From Bacteroidales bacterium (GTDB lineage: Bacteria; Bacteroidota; Bacteroidia; Bacteroidales; PUMT01), in contig SLKJ01000063.1 in assembly GCA_007134675.1 (NCBI GenBank), positions 1 through 47,975 of the forward strand: DNA of 47,975 bases, in the 5' to 3' direction. The position numbers were made by a program, and so were the translations under genes. The notes under the pieces were generated by a model, which saw only the letters and a program-made list of their open reading frames with translations, was not told the origin of the DNA and ran no database searches. This document shows positions 35,452-43,800 of the stretch, one piece after another (positions within the stretch are counted from its first letter, which is position 1; every line of letters begins with the position of its first letter).

Positions 35452-38400
35452 ATGAGCAACGCGTCATCCGATAAAATAAAAATCAGGGAGTTCAGACCAA
35501 CCACAGTTGCACTCAAAAACAAGAGTACCATATTTCTTCTTACCCTGATACTTGCCGTCTTCGGAATTTTCTCATACCGTTCCCTGCCAAAAGAACTGTT
35601 TCCCGATGTGGTTATACCCACAATAATGGTCAGAACAATATATCCGGGCACCCCCCCGGTTGACATGGAAAATCTTATCACCCGGCCACTGGAGAATGAA
35701 ATTAACACCATTTCAGGAATAAAGGTGTTGAGTTCAACATCAACCCAGGACAATTCCGATATTATAGTGGAATTTCAGACAGATGTCGACATTAAGTCCG
35801 CCCGCCAGGATGTAAAAGATGCGGTGGACCGGGTTAAGCCTGATCTGCCTGCTGACCTCCCGGCTGATCCAATAGTGATGGACATAGACTTTGCAGAGTT
35901 TCCCATTATTAACATCAATCTTTCAGGAGATTTCAGTATTGATGAGCTGAAGAGATTTGCTGATTTCCTGGAAGATGAGATAGAACTTATCCCGGAAATA
36001 TCCAGGGTGGATATCACCGGTATTCCTGAAAGGGAGATACAGATCAATATTAACCCCATTCAGATGGATGCCGCTGAGCTGAGCTTTGGTGACATTGAAA
36101 ATGCAATAATGCAGGAAAATGTCTCCATGGCAGGCGGTTCAGTTTTATTTGAGGATAACACCAGGTGGGCCATCCGCACTATTGGTGAGTTTACCGACGT
36201 GAGGCAGATTGAAGATATCATTGTCAAGCATGAGATGGGGCAGATAGTTTATCTCAGGGATGTTGCAGTTGTTGAGGACACTTATGCCGACCCTGTGAGT
36301 TTTGCAAGGCTGGATGACCAGCCTGTAGTCTCTCTACAGGTTGTGAAAAAGTCCGGAGAAAACCTCTTATCGGCAACTGAGAAGATTTTCAGTATCCTTG
36401 ACACAGCCAGGGCCAGCGGCAATCTGCCCGCCGGTCTGAACATTACAATAACAAACGACCAGTCGGAGGAGATCCGCAACCAGTTGAGTAACCTTGAAAA
36501 CAGCGTAATTCTTGCTGTCATCCTGGTAATACTTGTTCTCTATTTCTTTCTGGGACTAAAGAACGCACTGTTTGTCGGAATAGCAATCCCGCTATCCATG
36601 CTAACATCATTCATGGTTTTCGGTATATTCAGCATACAGATTAATATGATAGTGCTCTTTTCCCTTATTCTGGCTCTGGGACTTCTGGTGGATAATGCCA
36701 TAGTGGCGGTGGACAATATTTACCGCTATGTGGAGAGAGGATACTCCGTCTATGAGGCAGCAAAAACAGCCATTGGCGAGATTGCATTGCCGATAATTAC
36801 TTCAACGGCAACTACATTATCCGCCTTCCTTCCGCTTGCTTTCTGGTCGGGAATAGTCGGTGAATTCATGAAATATATGCCCCTTACACTGATAATTGTG
36901 CTCTCATCCTCTCTGTTTGTTGCCCTTGTTATCATCCCCGTATTCTCAGAAACCTTTTTCCGCGATCAGAATACTGGAAAAGATAATGATGGTCAAAAGG
37001 AAAAACCCGGGAAGTTCAACCCTAAACCGCTTATTATTACTGGTTCACTTGCAATAGCAGGGATAATTATGCACACTTTGGGAAAGACCCTGGCAGGAAA
37101 TGTTTTATTGATTACAGGAATTATTGGAGCAATGGGTTATTACCTTTTCGGCCGGATGCAGGAATGGTTTCAGGAAAAGTTTCTGCCCTTTAACGAACGC
37201 CTCTACTCGCGTACACTCATGTTCGCGCTGAAGGGCAAGAACCCCTATTTTTTCGTGAGTGGAACACTTGTATTCCTGGTAATATCCATCGCTTTTTTTT
37301 CATACAGAAGTCCCAATGTACTTTTCTTTCCGGATAATGAGCCCCAGTTTATCAACATAATGGCAGAGCTGCCAATTGGTACGGACATTGCTGAAACAGA
37401 CAGAAAACTGGCTGAGATCGAAAGCAGGGTGAACGGGATTATTGCTCCCTACAGGCATATAGTGAAATCAGTACTTACAACTGTGGGACAGGGTTCAGGG
37501 GGAGAGATGGAATTTGCAGGCGGGGATACTCCTAATCGCGGCAGGATAACTGTAACATTTGTTGAATTCGAAAACAGGGCCGGAATAAATACCAATGATA
37601 TAATGGCTGAAATAAGCAGTGAGTTGATTGGCAGGTATCCAGGTGTGGAATTCAACATAGAAAAAAATACTGCAGGTCCCCCTGCTGGCCGTGCTATAAA
37701 CCTGGAAATAAGCGGAGAAGAATTCGAGCAGTTACTTGCACTTTCCGACAATATTCAGCGGATGATTGAAACTTCAGGTATTCAGGGTATTGAAGGACTA
37801 TCAAAGGATCTGGATACTGATAAACCGGAGATTATTGTGAACATAGACCGGGACAGGGCCAGGCGTTACGGAATATCCACATATTCAATTGCAAATACGA
37901 TACGTACGGCATTATTCGGCAACGAGGTATCAGCATTCAAGATCGGCGAGGAAGAGTTTCCCATAATGCTGAGATTGCAGAGAGAATACAGGAACAACCT
38001 TAGCAGCCTGCTGAACCAGAGGATTACCTTTCGCAGCCAGAGCAGCGGTCAACTGATGCAGGTACCGATCTCTGCCGTCGCCTCAGCAGAATTTGGCAAA
38101 ACATACGGTTCAGTGAACAGAATAGACCTGAAAAGGGTGATAACATTAAGTTCAAACGTATTGCCGGGATACAATGCTACAAGGGTAAATCAGGAAATAA
38201 GAGAACTTTTAAGAGATTTTGATATGCCGGAGGGATATGAATATGCATTTACCGGAGAGCAGCAGGAACAGGAAGAGTCAATGGCATTCCTGATTACTGC
38301 ACTTTTTATTGCAGTATCGCTGATAGCGCTGATACTGGTTTCGCAATTCAACTCGGTCCTTAAGCCATTCATAATAATCGGCAGTGTCATATTCAGTACG

Positions 38401-38916
38401 GCAGGTGTTTTTTTCGGACTGGCCCTTTTCAATATGGAATTTGTAATCATAATGACAGGTGTTGGTATTATAAGCCTTGCGGGAGTAGTGGTTAACAACG
38501 CCATAGTGCTTATTGACTATACAGACTACCTGCATGACAGAAAAAAATCTGAACTGGATATTCCTGAAAATAAATTTACTGATCCCAAAGTATCTCTGGA
38601 CTTAATTCAGCAGGCAGGAGAAACCCGTTTCAGGCCCGTGGTGCTGACTGCAATTACAACGATTCTGGGACTTATTCCACTGGCTATCGGGCTGAATATT
38701 AATTTTGTTACGCTTATGACAGAACTGAGGCCACAGATCTATTTCGGAGGAGATAATGCAGCATTCTGGAGCCCGATGTCGTGGACTGTGATATTTGGTC
38801 TTTCGGTAGCAACCTTCCTTACACTGGTTATCGTTCCCTGTATGTACCAGATAATTCTCTCAACCCGCAGAAAAGCAAGCATTTTACTTAAGGGGAAAAG
38901 TATTATTGCGGATTAG
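35452..38916 (+). CDS. RND efflux permease (AcrB/HAE1-like)
   Basis: The 1154-aa inner-membrane proton-driven pump has the usual two repeats of helices and periplasmic porter domains. The N-terminal TPPVDMENLITRPLENEI segment, the TM4 motif LGLLVDNAIVAVDN (Asp414, Asn415) and the second-half motif GVVVNNAIVLIDYTD are typical. It is about 100 residues longer than AcrB because of an insertion at about 504-577 with one or two extra hydrophobic segments (near 525-545 and 552-568). AcrB has Asp-Asp in TM4; here the second is Asn, as in some other RND groups. It is the last gene of the tolC-adaptor-RND cluster. The substrate is unknown. Confidence 0.95.
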   Translation: MSNASSDKIKIREFRPTTVALKNKSTIFLLTLILAVFGIFSYRSLPKELFPDVVIPTIMVRTIYPGTPPVDMENLITRPLENEINTISGIKVLSSTSTQDNSDIIVEFQTDVDIKSARQDVKDAVDRVKPDLPADLPADPIVMDIDFAEFPIININLSGDFSIDELKRFADFLEDEIELIPEISRVDITGIPEREIQININPIQMDAAELSFGDIENAIMQENVSMAGGSVLFEDNTRWAIRTIGEFTDVRQIEDIIVKHEMGQIVYLRDVAVVEDTYADPVSFARLDDQPVVSLQVVKKSGENLLSATEKIFSILDTARASGNLPAGLNITITNDQSEEIRNQLSNLENSVILAVILVILVLYFFLGLKNALFVGIAIPLSMLTSFMVFGIFSIQINMIVLFSLILALGLLVDNAIVAVDNIYRYVERGYSVYEAAKTAIGEIALPIITSTATTLSAFLPLAFWSGIVGEFMKYMPLTLIIVLSSSLFVALVIIPVFSETFFRDQNTGKDNDGQKEKPGKFNPKPLIITGSLAIAGIIMHTLGKTLAGNVLLITGIIGAMGYYLFGRMQEWFQEKFLPFNERLYSRTLMFALKGKNPYFFVSGTLVFLVISIAFFSYRSPNVLFFPDNEPQFINIMAELPIGTDIAETDRKLAEIESRVNGIIAPYRHIVKSVLTTVGQGSGGEMEFAGGDTPNRGRITVTFVEFENRAGINTNDIMAEISSELIGRYPGVEFNIEKNTAGPPAGRAINLEISGEEFEQLLALSDNIQRMIETSGIQGIEGLSKDLDTDKPEIIVNIDRDRARRYGISTYSIANTIRTALFGNEVSAFKIGEEEFPIMLRLQREYRNNLSSLLNQRITFRSQSSGQLMQVPISAVASAEFGKTYGSVNRIDLKRVITLSSNVLPGYNATRVNQEIRELLRDFDMPEGYEYAFTGEQQEQEESMAFLITALFIAVSLIALILVSQFNSVLKPFIIIGSVIFSTAGVFFGLALFNMEFVIIMTGVGIISLAGVVVNNAIVLIDYTDYLHDRKKSELDIPENKFTDPKVSLDLIQQAGETRFRPVVLTAITTILGLIPLAIGLNINFVTLMTELRPQIYFGGDNAAFWSPMSWTVIFGLSVATFLTLVIVPCMYQIILSTRRKASILLKGKSIIAD

Positions 38917-38922
38917 ACGGGC

Positions 38923-38959
38923 TCTCAGAATTATTGAGATTACCCCGAAGATGGGTAAT
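38923..38959. terminator. Two adjacent hairpins between convergent genes (possible terminator)
   Basis: TCTCA (38923-38927)/TGAGA (38935-38939), followed by ATTACCC (38939-38945)/GGGTAAT (38953-38959) with a 7-base loop, lie between the RND stop and the permease stop. Neither strand has a U tract, so termination is only suggested by position. Confidence 0.3.
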
Positions 38960-39021
38960 AGAGGGTGATATTCTCAGCTGATCCCGTTGCTTTGCAGGGA
39001 CCTGTTGACAAAACAGAAATA

Positions 39022-40365
39022 TCAGCGCTGATACCTTCGCAAAATAAACCATACAGGCCCCCCTGCAACCAGAACTGCTGCACCGATCATTGCGCCAGTG
39101 CCCGTGAAAACCAGGCTTGAATAAAGCATATAAACACAGGCAGCCAGAAAGAGCAAGGGTGGTAAGGGGTAAAATGGGACCCTGTATGAAACCTCGGGCT
39201 TCCCGTTACGGTACCGGAATACAAATAAACTGATTGTTATAAGCATTATAAAGAACCAGAAAACAGGTGCAGTATAATCAACCATGGTAGATATTGCCTC
39301 CTTTGACCATGCTCCAGCCCCAACCAGTACAAGTGCAATAACACCCTGGAAAATAAGGGCATTGGCGGGACTGTTACTTAGTTGATTCCACCGCCCCATG
39401 AATCTGAACAGCCTGAAATCCCTTCCTATAGCATAATTGGTTCGCGCACCGGTAATTATTGTGGCATTGGCTGTAGAAAGTGCAGAAACAATTACTATAA
39501 TGACCACAATAACAGAGCCTCCGGGACCGAAGATAATTTCAGTCAGATCATACCCTACCGTAGACGATTCTGCCAGGGTGTCAAAACCGAGAACATGCAG
39601 ATAAGTAAGGTTTACCAAGACATACAGCCCGGTAATTATTGCTATACCCGAAACAAGCGCGCGAACAATGCTTTTTTTCACGTTATGAAGCTCCCCGGTG
39701 AGATAGGCAGCCTCGCTCCAACCACCGTAGGTAAGCAACACAAATATCATTGCCAGTCCCGGAGCACCGCCTGAGAATAGCTGCATGTTTTTCCCCGAAA
39801 TTGTAAAACCCGTTATTTTTTCACCGGATGTCAGAAAAAGTCCGGAAAAAGCAATTATAACGAGCGTAACTACAATTATTGAGGCAAGAATATTCTGGAA
39901 CCATCTGGAGTGCAGTGTACCAAGGAGATTCAGCAAAGTGAGCAGTACTACCGTAAGAGCTGCATATATTGATGCACTGTGTGTGCCAAGATCAAGGATC
40001 AGAGTTGCATAATCCCCTAAAATAAAAGCTATAAGTGCAATGGATCCGGTCTGAATAACAGTCATCCTTCCCCAGGACAGGAAGAAACCTGTTGCCGGAC
40101 CGAATGCCTTTCTCAGAAAATAGTACTCACCACCTGCATCGGGCATCGATGATGACAACTCAGCATAACAAAGGGCTCCCATCAGGGAAATAACCCCACC
40201 GGCAACCCAGAACATGATAAACTGTAATTCTCCAGTTGAATTGGCAGCAATAATGGGAGGCAGACGGAAAATGCCTATACCGACAACAATGCCAATAACT
40301 ATTGCCATTGAGCTTAATGTCGTGAAAGAAAGACCTGGTCCGACCCGATGAGAGTGTTCTCTCAT
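39022..40365 (-). CDS. APC-superfamily amino acid permease
   Basis: This 447-aa integral membrane protein has about 12 predicted helices. The first is GIVVGIGIFRLPPIIAANS, whose GIGIFR-like unwound segment is the substrate-binding signature of the LAT/APC family. It probably moves amino acids or polyamines across the inner membrane; specificity cannot be read from the sequence. Its ATG overlaps the stop of the methyltransferase gene as ATGA, so the two are translationally coupled. It converges on the RND gene. Confidence 0.9.
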   Translation of the reverse strand: MREHSHRVGPGLSFTTLSSMAIVIGIVVGIGIFRLPPIIAANSTGELQFIMFWVAGGVISLMGALCYAELSSSMPDAGGEYYFLRKAFGPATGFFLSWGRMTVIQTGSIALIAFILGDYATLILDLGTHSASIYAALTVVLLTLLNLLGTLHSRWFQNILASIIVVTLVIIAFSGLFLTSGEKITGFTISGKNMQLFSGGAPGLAMIFVLLTYGGWSEAAYLTGELHNVKKSIVRALVSGIAIITGLYVLVNLTYLHVLGFDTLAESSTVGYDLTEIIFGPGGSVIVVIIVIVSALSTANATIITGARTNYAIGRDFRLFRFMGRWNQLSNSPANALIFQGVIALVLVGAGAWSKEAISTMVDYTAPVFWFFIMLITISLFVFRYRNGKPEVSYRVPFYPLPPLLFLAACVYMLYSSLVFTGTGAMIGAAVLVAGGPVWFILRRYQR

Positions 40366-41189
40366 CTTCTGCTTAACCTTGCAGACCAGTTTTCAACAGA
40401 GCGGGAATTACCAGTCCGTATCTGCGTTGTGCCTGAAATAGTTGATCCCTCAATCCTGCCGCTGAAAAGATAACTGTGTCCATTATTCTTGTCAATGGCT
40501 GAAAAGCTTATCCGTTCTCCAACAAGCAAAGGATCAGTTACCATCATTGAACTATTGCCGTAATTAACATCAATATCTATCTTCTGGTATTCCTGACGTG
40601 CATCCATCGAAAATTTCAGACCATTGGACTCCCACTCCCAGTTACCCATGACATTGGCAGGTACCACCCAGTAATAAACATGACGTCCGTCAATTTCCAG
40701 GTGCTCGTCGGCTTCCCAGTTACCCATTCTGAAACTATGAGAAACTACCCTTGTACCTGGCCTGAGCTGATCAAGAATAACCGGTTTAAGACGCAAATTA
40801 ACAGATGATAACAGGTACATTGTGAGAACTGTTGCCCGGCTTATATCTGCATCAAAAAGATCACCTTCCAGAAAAACGACCCTGTCCTGGACTCCCACTT
40901 TGCGTGCTTTTTCTTCAGCCTCCTCAACCCTTACCGGATTTAGATCAATACCATGACCTACCGCTCCTCTTTTAGCTGCAGCAATTACTATTCTTCCGTC
41001 GCCTGAACCAAGATCAATAACATAATCACCGGGTGCCACATCAGTAACATCAAGCATTGCAGCCACCACATCATGTGGCGTAGGTACATATGGAACATCA
41101 AGATTCTGCGCTGTAAGCTGGGCGGCAAAGAAAAAGAGTAGGATAAACCTGACAATTACCTTGGTTGGGAACATGTTTTTTGCATTCAT
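40362..41189 (-). CDS. Class I SAM-dependent methyltransferase with an apparent Sec signal peptide
   Basis: The 275-aa protein starts with a basic N terminus, a hydrophobic core (VIVRFILLFFFAAQL) and a cleavage-like LTAQ near 25-28. It continues into a Rossmann methyltransferase: motif I YVIDLGSGDGRIVIAA (57-71), acidic DLNPVRVEEAE and the motif II region VVFLEGDLFD. From about 185 on there is a separate beta-rich domain of unknown type. An exported SAM enzyme is paradoxical because SAM is cytoplasmic; the signal could alternatively be a membrane anchor with the domain inside. It overlaps the APC permease gene by 4 bases. Target unknown. Confidence 0.8.
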   Translation of the reverse strand: MNAKNMFPTKVIVRFILLFFFAAQLTAQNLDVPYVPTPHDVVAAMLDVTDVAPGDYVIDLGSGDGRIVIAAAKRGAVGHGIDLNPVRVEEAEEKARKVGVQDRVVFLEGDLFDADISRATVLTMYLLSSVNLRLKPVILDQLRPGTRVVSHSFRMGNWEADEHLEIDGRHVYYWVVPANVMGNWEWESNGLKFSMDARQEYQKIDIDVNYGNSSMMVTDPLLVGERISFSAIDKNNGHSYLFSGRIEGSTISGTTQIRTGNSRSVENWSARLSRR

Positions 41190-41530
41190 CTTTCAATAAA
41201 TATAGTTTTATAAAGTGGTGGAAAATTAGCACAAATTGATAATAACGGGAAATAAATCCTGATAAAAGTTGTTAATTTTTTTTTTACTGCTATTTCTGAC
41301 ATCTATAAACTATAGCCCTCCAGGTATCATAAAACGGTCAGTTTTTTAATATTTTTGATTTAAACTTTTGATCTGTACCAAAAAAGCTTTATTTTTATAT
41401 AACTTAATTAATGTTCAGCACATAGCATAGTATCTATTGAATATTTTACCCGACTGGCAGTGATTTTTTCTCTGTTGAATATTGCATGTATAGGGGATTC
41501 TCCATGTTAATCAAAAAAACGGGAGTAATA
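41190..41530. other. AT-rich divergent intergenic region between methyltransferase and protease genes
   Basis: No gene is seen. The region holds a run of ten T (41276-41285), a 13-bp palindrome CTATA-aac-TATAG (41303-41315) and a plus-strand TATTTTTG box (41350-41357). It must carry the promoters of both divergent units. Confidence 0.5.
41350..41357 (+). promoter_or_regulatory. Candidate -7 promoter box (TATTTTTG) for the protease cluster
   Basis: TATTTTTG fits TAnnTTTG but lies in a T-rich stretch, about 180 bp before the preferred protease start, without a -33 partner. Confidence 0.3.
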
Positions 41531-42532
41531 ATGGCAAATTCCATAGAAGAAATACGAGAACAGCTTCCGGGACTTTCCCAACGGCTGTTTTCAAAACCAA
41601 ACGTGATTGCCACAGGAATAGGCTATAAGAAAGTTCAGGGCAAAAAGACCGGTAATCTATGCATCATCTGTTCAGTAATCACGAAGGTGACAGCAGCCTC
41701 TCTCAGAGAGAATGAACTGATCCCGAAGACAATAAGTGGCATTCCAACCGACATACTGCCAACAGGAGCTATCCATGCCCTGGCATCACCAAAGGACAGG
41801 TTTCGCCCTTCACCTGGAGGAGTGAGCATCGGACATATTAACATCACTGCAGGAACACTGGGGTGTCTGGTAAAAAAGGGTAATAAACTATACATTCTGT
41901 CTAACAACCATGTTCTCGCCAACTCCAATAAGGCAGTCAGGGGGGATATAATATTACAGCCCGGACCACATGACGGAGGTACCCTGTCAAATGATCAGAT
42001 AGCCAAACTAAGTGATTTTATCCCTGTAAGGTTTGAAGATGAAGCAGGCGGATGCTTTATAACAAAAGCCATAACCGGCACCTTTAATTTCTTTGCACGG
42101 CTTACCGGTAGCGACACCCGTTTGTATCAGGTTAATAAAGGAAGCAAAGGGAATCTGGTTGATTGTGCAATCGCCGAGCCATTCAATAAAGATGATGTAA
42201 TAAATGAAATATTAACAATCGGCAGCATAACAGGCGCTTCAGAGGGTGTGCTGGATATGAAGGTTAAGAAAAGCGGCCGCACCACGGGCCATACGGAAGG
42301 AATAATTGATCAGGTAGATGCCACAGTGAGAGTTAATTTTGGAGCTGGCAGGACAGCCCTGTTCACTGATCAGCTTATAGCCGGACCGATGAGTCAGGGA
42401 GGTGACAGCGGATCAGTAGTACTCAATAACCACGATGAAATTGTGGGTCTGCTATTTGCTGGCAGTACAAACACAACTATAATAAACCGTATTCAGAATG
42501 TTTTCAGTGAACTGGACCTTACTCTGGCATGA
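41531..42532 (+). CDS. NAL1-like trypsin-fold serine protease with N-terminal sensor-like domain
   Basis: From the ATG at 41531, which follows a GGGAG ribosome-binding tract by five bases, the protein is 333 aa; upstream in-frame ATGs at 41486 and 41504 are alternatives. It has no signal peptide, so it is probably cytoplasmic. A small N-terminal domain (about 1-85) contains KPNVIATGIGYKK and GIPTDILPTG. The protease domain shows a complete triad: His127 in LSNNHVLA, Asp211 in LVDCAIAEP and Ser293 in GGDSGSVV. The motif set resembles the plant NAL1-type family and bacterial relatives of unknown role. A 75-aa gene 76 bases downstream is a copy of its N-terminal domain. Confidence 0.82.
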   Translation: MANSIEEIREQLPGLSQRLFSKPNVIATGIGYKKVQGKKTGNLCIICSVITKVTAASLRENELIPKTISGIPTDILPTGAIHALASPKDRFRPSPGGVSIGHINITAGTLGCLVKKGNKLYILSNNHVLANSNKAVRGDIILQPGPHDGGTLSNDQIAKLSDFIPVRFEDEAGGCFITKAITGTFNFFARLTGSDTRLYQVNKGSKGNLVDCAIAEPFNKDDVINEILTIGSITGASEGVLDMKVKKSGRTTGHTEGIIDQVDATVRVNFGAGRTALFTDQLIAGPMSQGGDSGSVVLNNHDEIVGLLFAGSTNTTIINRIQNVFSELDLTLA

Positions 42533-42608
42533 ACTATATTGAGCAGTAAATTGACAACTGTACCCGGTACTCTTTAATTCAAATATTTACTTATTAAAAG
42601 AAAGTATT

Positions 42609-42836
42609 ATGGATTATAATATAAGAAAAGCAAAAAAAATAATAAACAGATATGAGCAAATATGGATGGGGCTGAAAAATGTCTCATCAATCGGTACCGG
42701 GAAAACCAGTGAAGGAAGATTATGCATAGTTATATCACTGTCAGGAGATGACCCTAAAACCAGGAGGATTTTTCCGGCAGAAATAGAGGGTATTCCTGTA
42801 GAAGTCAGGATCATCGGAAAAGTTGATACTCTTTAA
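42609..42836 (+). CDS. Stand-alone 75-aa paralog of the protease N-terminal domain
   Basis: This small cytoplasmic protein, beginning MDYNIRKAKKIINRYEQIW, shows KNVSSIGTGK, LCIVISLSG and IEGIPVEVRIIG. These line up in order with KPNVIATGIG, LCIICSVIT and ISGIPTDILPTG in the N-terminal domain of the upstream protease. It therefore looks like a detached copy of that domain with no protease part. The 76-bp gap to the protease and 20-bp gap to the next gene support one operon. It could be a regulator, adaptor or inhibitor of the protease; that is inference. I know of no described function. Confidence 0.75.
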   Translation: MDYNIRKAKKIINRYEQIWMGLKNVSSIGTGKTSEGRLCIVISLSGDDPKTRRIFPAEIEGIPVEVRIIGKVDTL

Positions 42837-42856
42837 TCACAATTGTTACCAGAATT

Positions 42857-43600
42857 ATGCGCAGAAACAGGTCCTCACGTAGCTTTTATCCGATTGTACT
42901 GATATTTGGTGCACTACTGGTCATTGCCCTTGCCCTTGTAATGCTTTACATGCTTGAACGCCTTTCGGCGGAACAGGAGGAAATTACTGCCATTGACAAG
43001 GTGGTATCTGTCGGAATGGAGGCAAAGCAGGACAGCCAGGGATGGCGTCCCCTGTTCAACGGCCTCACTCTTGACGGATGGGAAATCACCAATTTCGGGC
43101 CCCAGGGACCTGTCATGGTAAGAGACTCCTCCATAATACTTGCTTTTGGCGACGGTCCCACAGGCATTAGATGGACTCGTGAGTTTCCGGTAATTAACTA
43201 TGAAATTGAACTGGAAGCAATGCGCATTGACGGAAATGATTTTTTCAGCGCTGTTACATTTCCGGTAAGAGACGAACATTGTACCTTTATTAATGGCGGA
43301 TGGGGTGGTACGCTGGTAGGCATCAGCAGCATAGACGGATTTGATGCTTCAGAAAATTTCACATGCACCGGATTTCCGTTTGAGAATGGCCGTTGGTACA
43401 CTTTCCGGATCAGAGTTGACAATGAAGCAATCAGGTGTTACATCAACAACGAAGAGGTTATAAATGTAGCATCTCACGGCCACACCTTTTCGGTCCGCTC
43501 CGAAGTAGGCCTCTCCAGGCCGCTTGGCATCGCCACATGGATTACCACCGGAGCAGTCAGGAATATCCGGTTCAGGGAAATCCAGATGCCATCCAGATAG
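42857..43600 (+). CDS. Membrane-anchored DUF1080 domain protein
   Basis: The 247-aa protein has a basic N terminus and one membrane helix (about 12-33, IVLIFGALLVIALALVMLYML), placing the rest outside the cytoplasm. After a short linker comes one DUF1080 (3-keto-disaccharide hydrolase-like) beta-sandwich, with the hallmark GWRPLFNGLTLDGWEI at about 62-77 and a VRNIRFREIQMP final strand. It starts 20 bases after the mini-domain gene, so the protease, the mini-paralog and this protein form a likely operon. Unlike the DUF1080 lipoprotein at 18789 it is anchored by an uncleaved helix. It may bind or hydrolyse sugars; no partner enzyme is adjacent. Confidence 0.82.
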   Translation: MRRNRSSRSFYPIVLIFGALLVIALALVMLYMLERLSAEQEEITAIDKVVSVGMEAKQDSQGWRPLFNGLTLDGWEITNFGPQGPVMVRDSSIILAFGDGPTGIRWTREFPVINYEIELEAMRIDGNDFFSAVTFPVRDEHCTFINGGWGGTLVGISSIDGFDASENFTCTGFPFENGRWYTFRIRVDNEAIRCYINNEEVINVASHGHTFSVRSEVGLSRPLGIATWITTGAVRNIRFREIQMPSR

Positions 43601-43800
43601 CCCTTATTACAATATAAAAAGCTAAACCTGACTCGTATTGCCTTTTAATGAACGGGAATATTGAACGGGTTAAACTATTTTCAATAAAAATACCTATACT
43701 TGTCAGTCAGATACCGGTAAATACGAATTGTGACTTCTAAAACATTTAGTTTTCAATATCATCTTAATACCCAATCCTACGACAAATAAGAATTAATACT

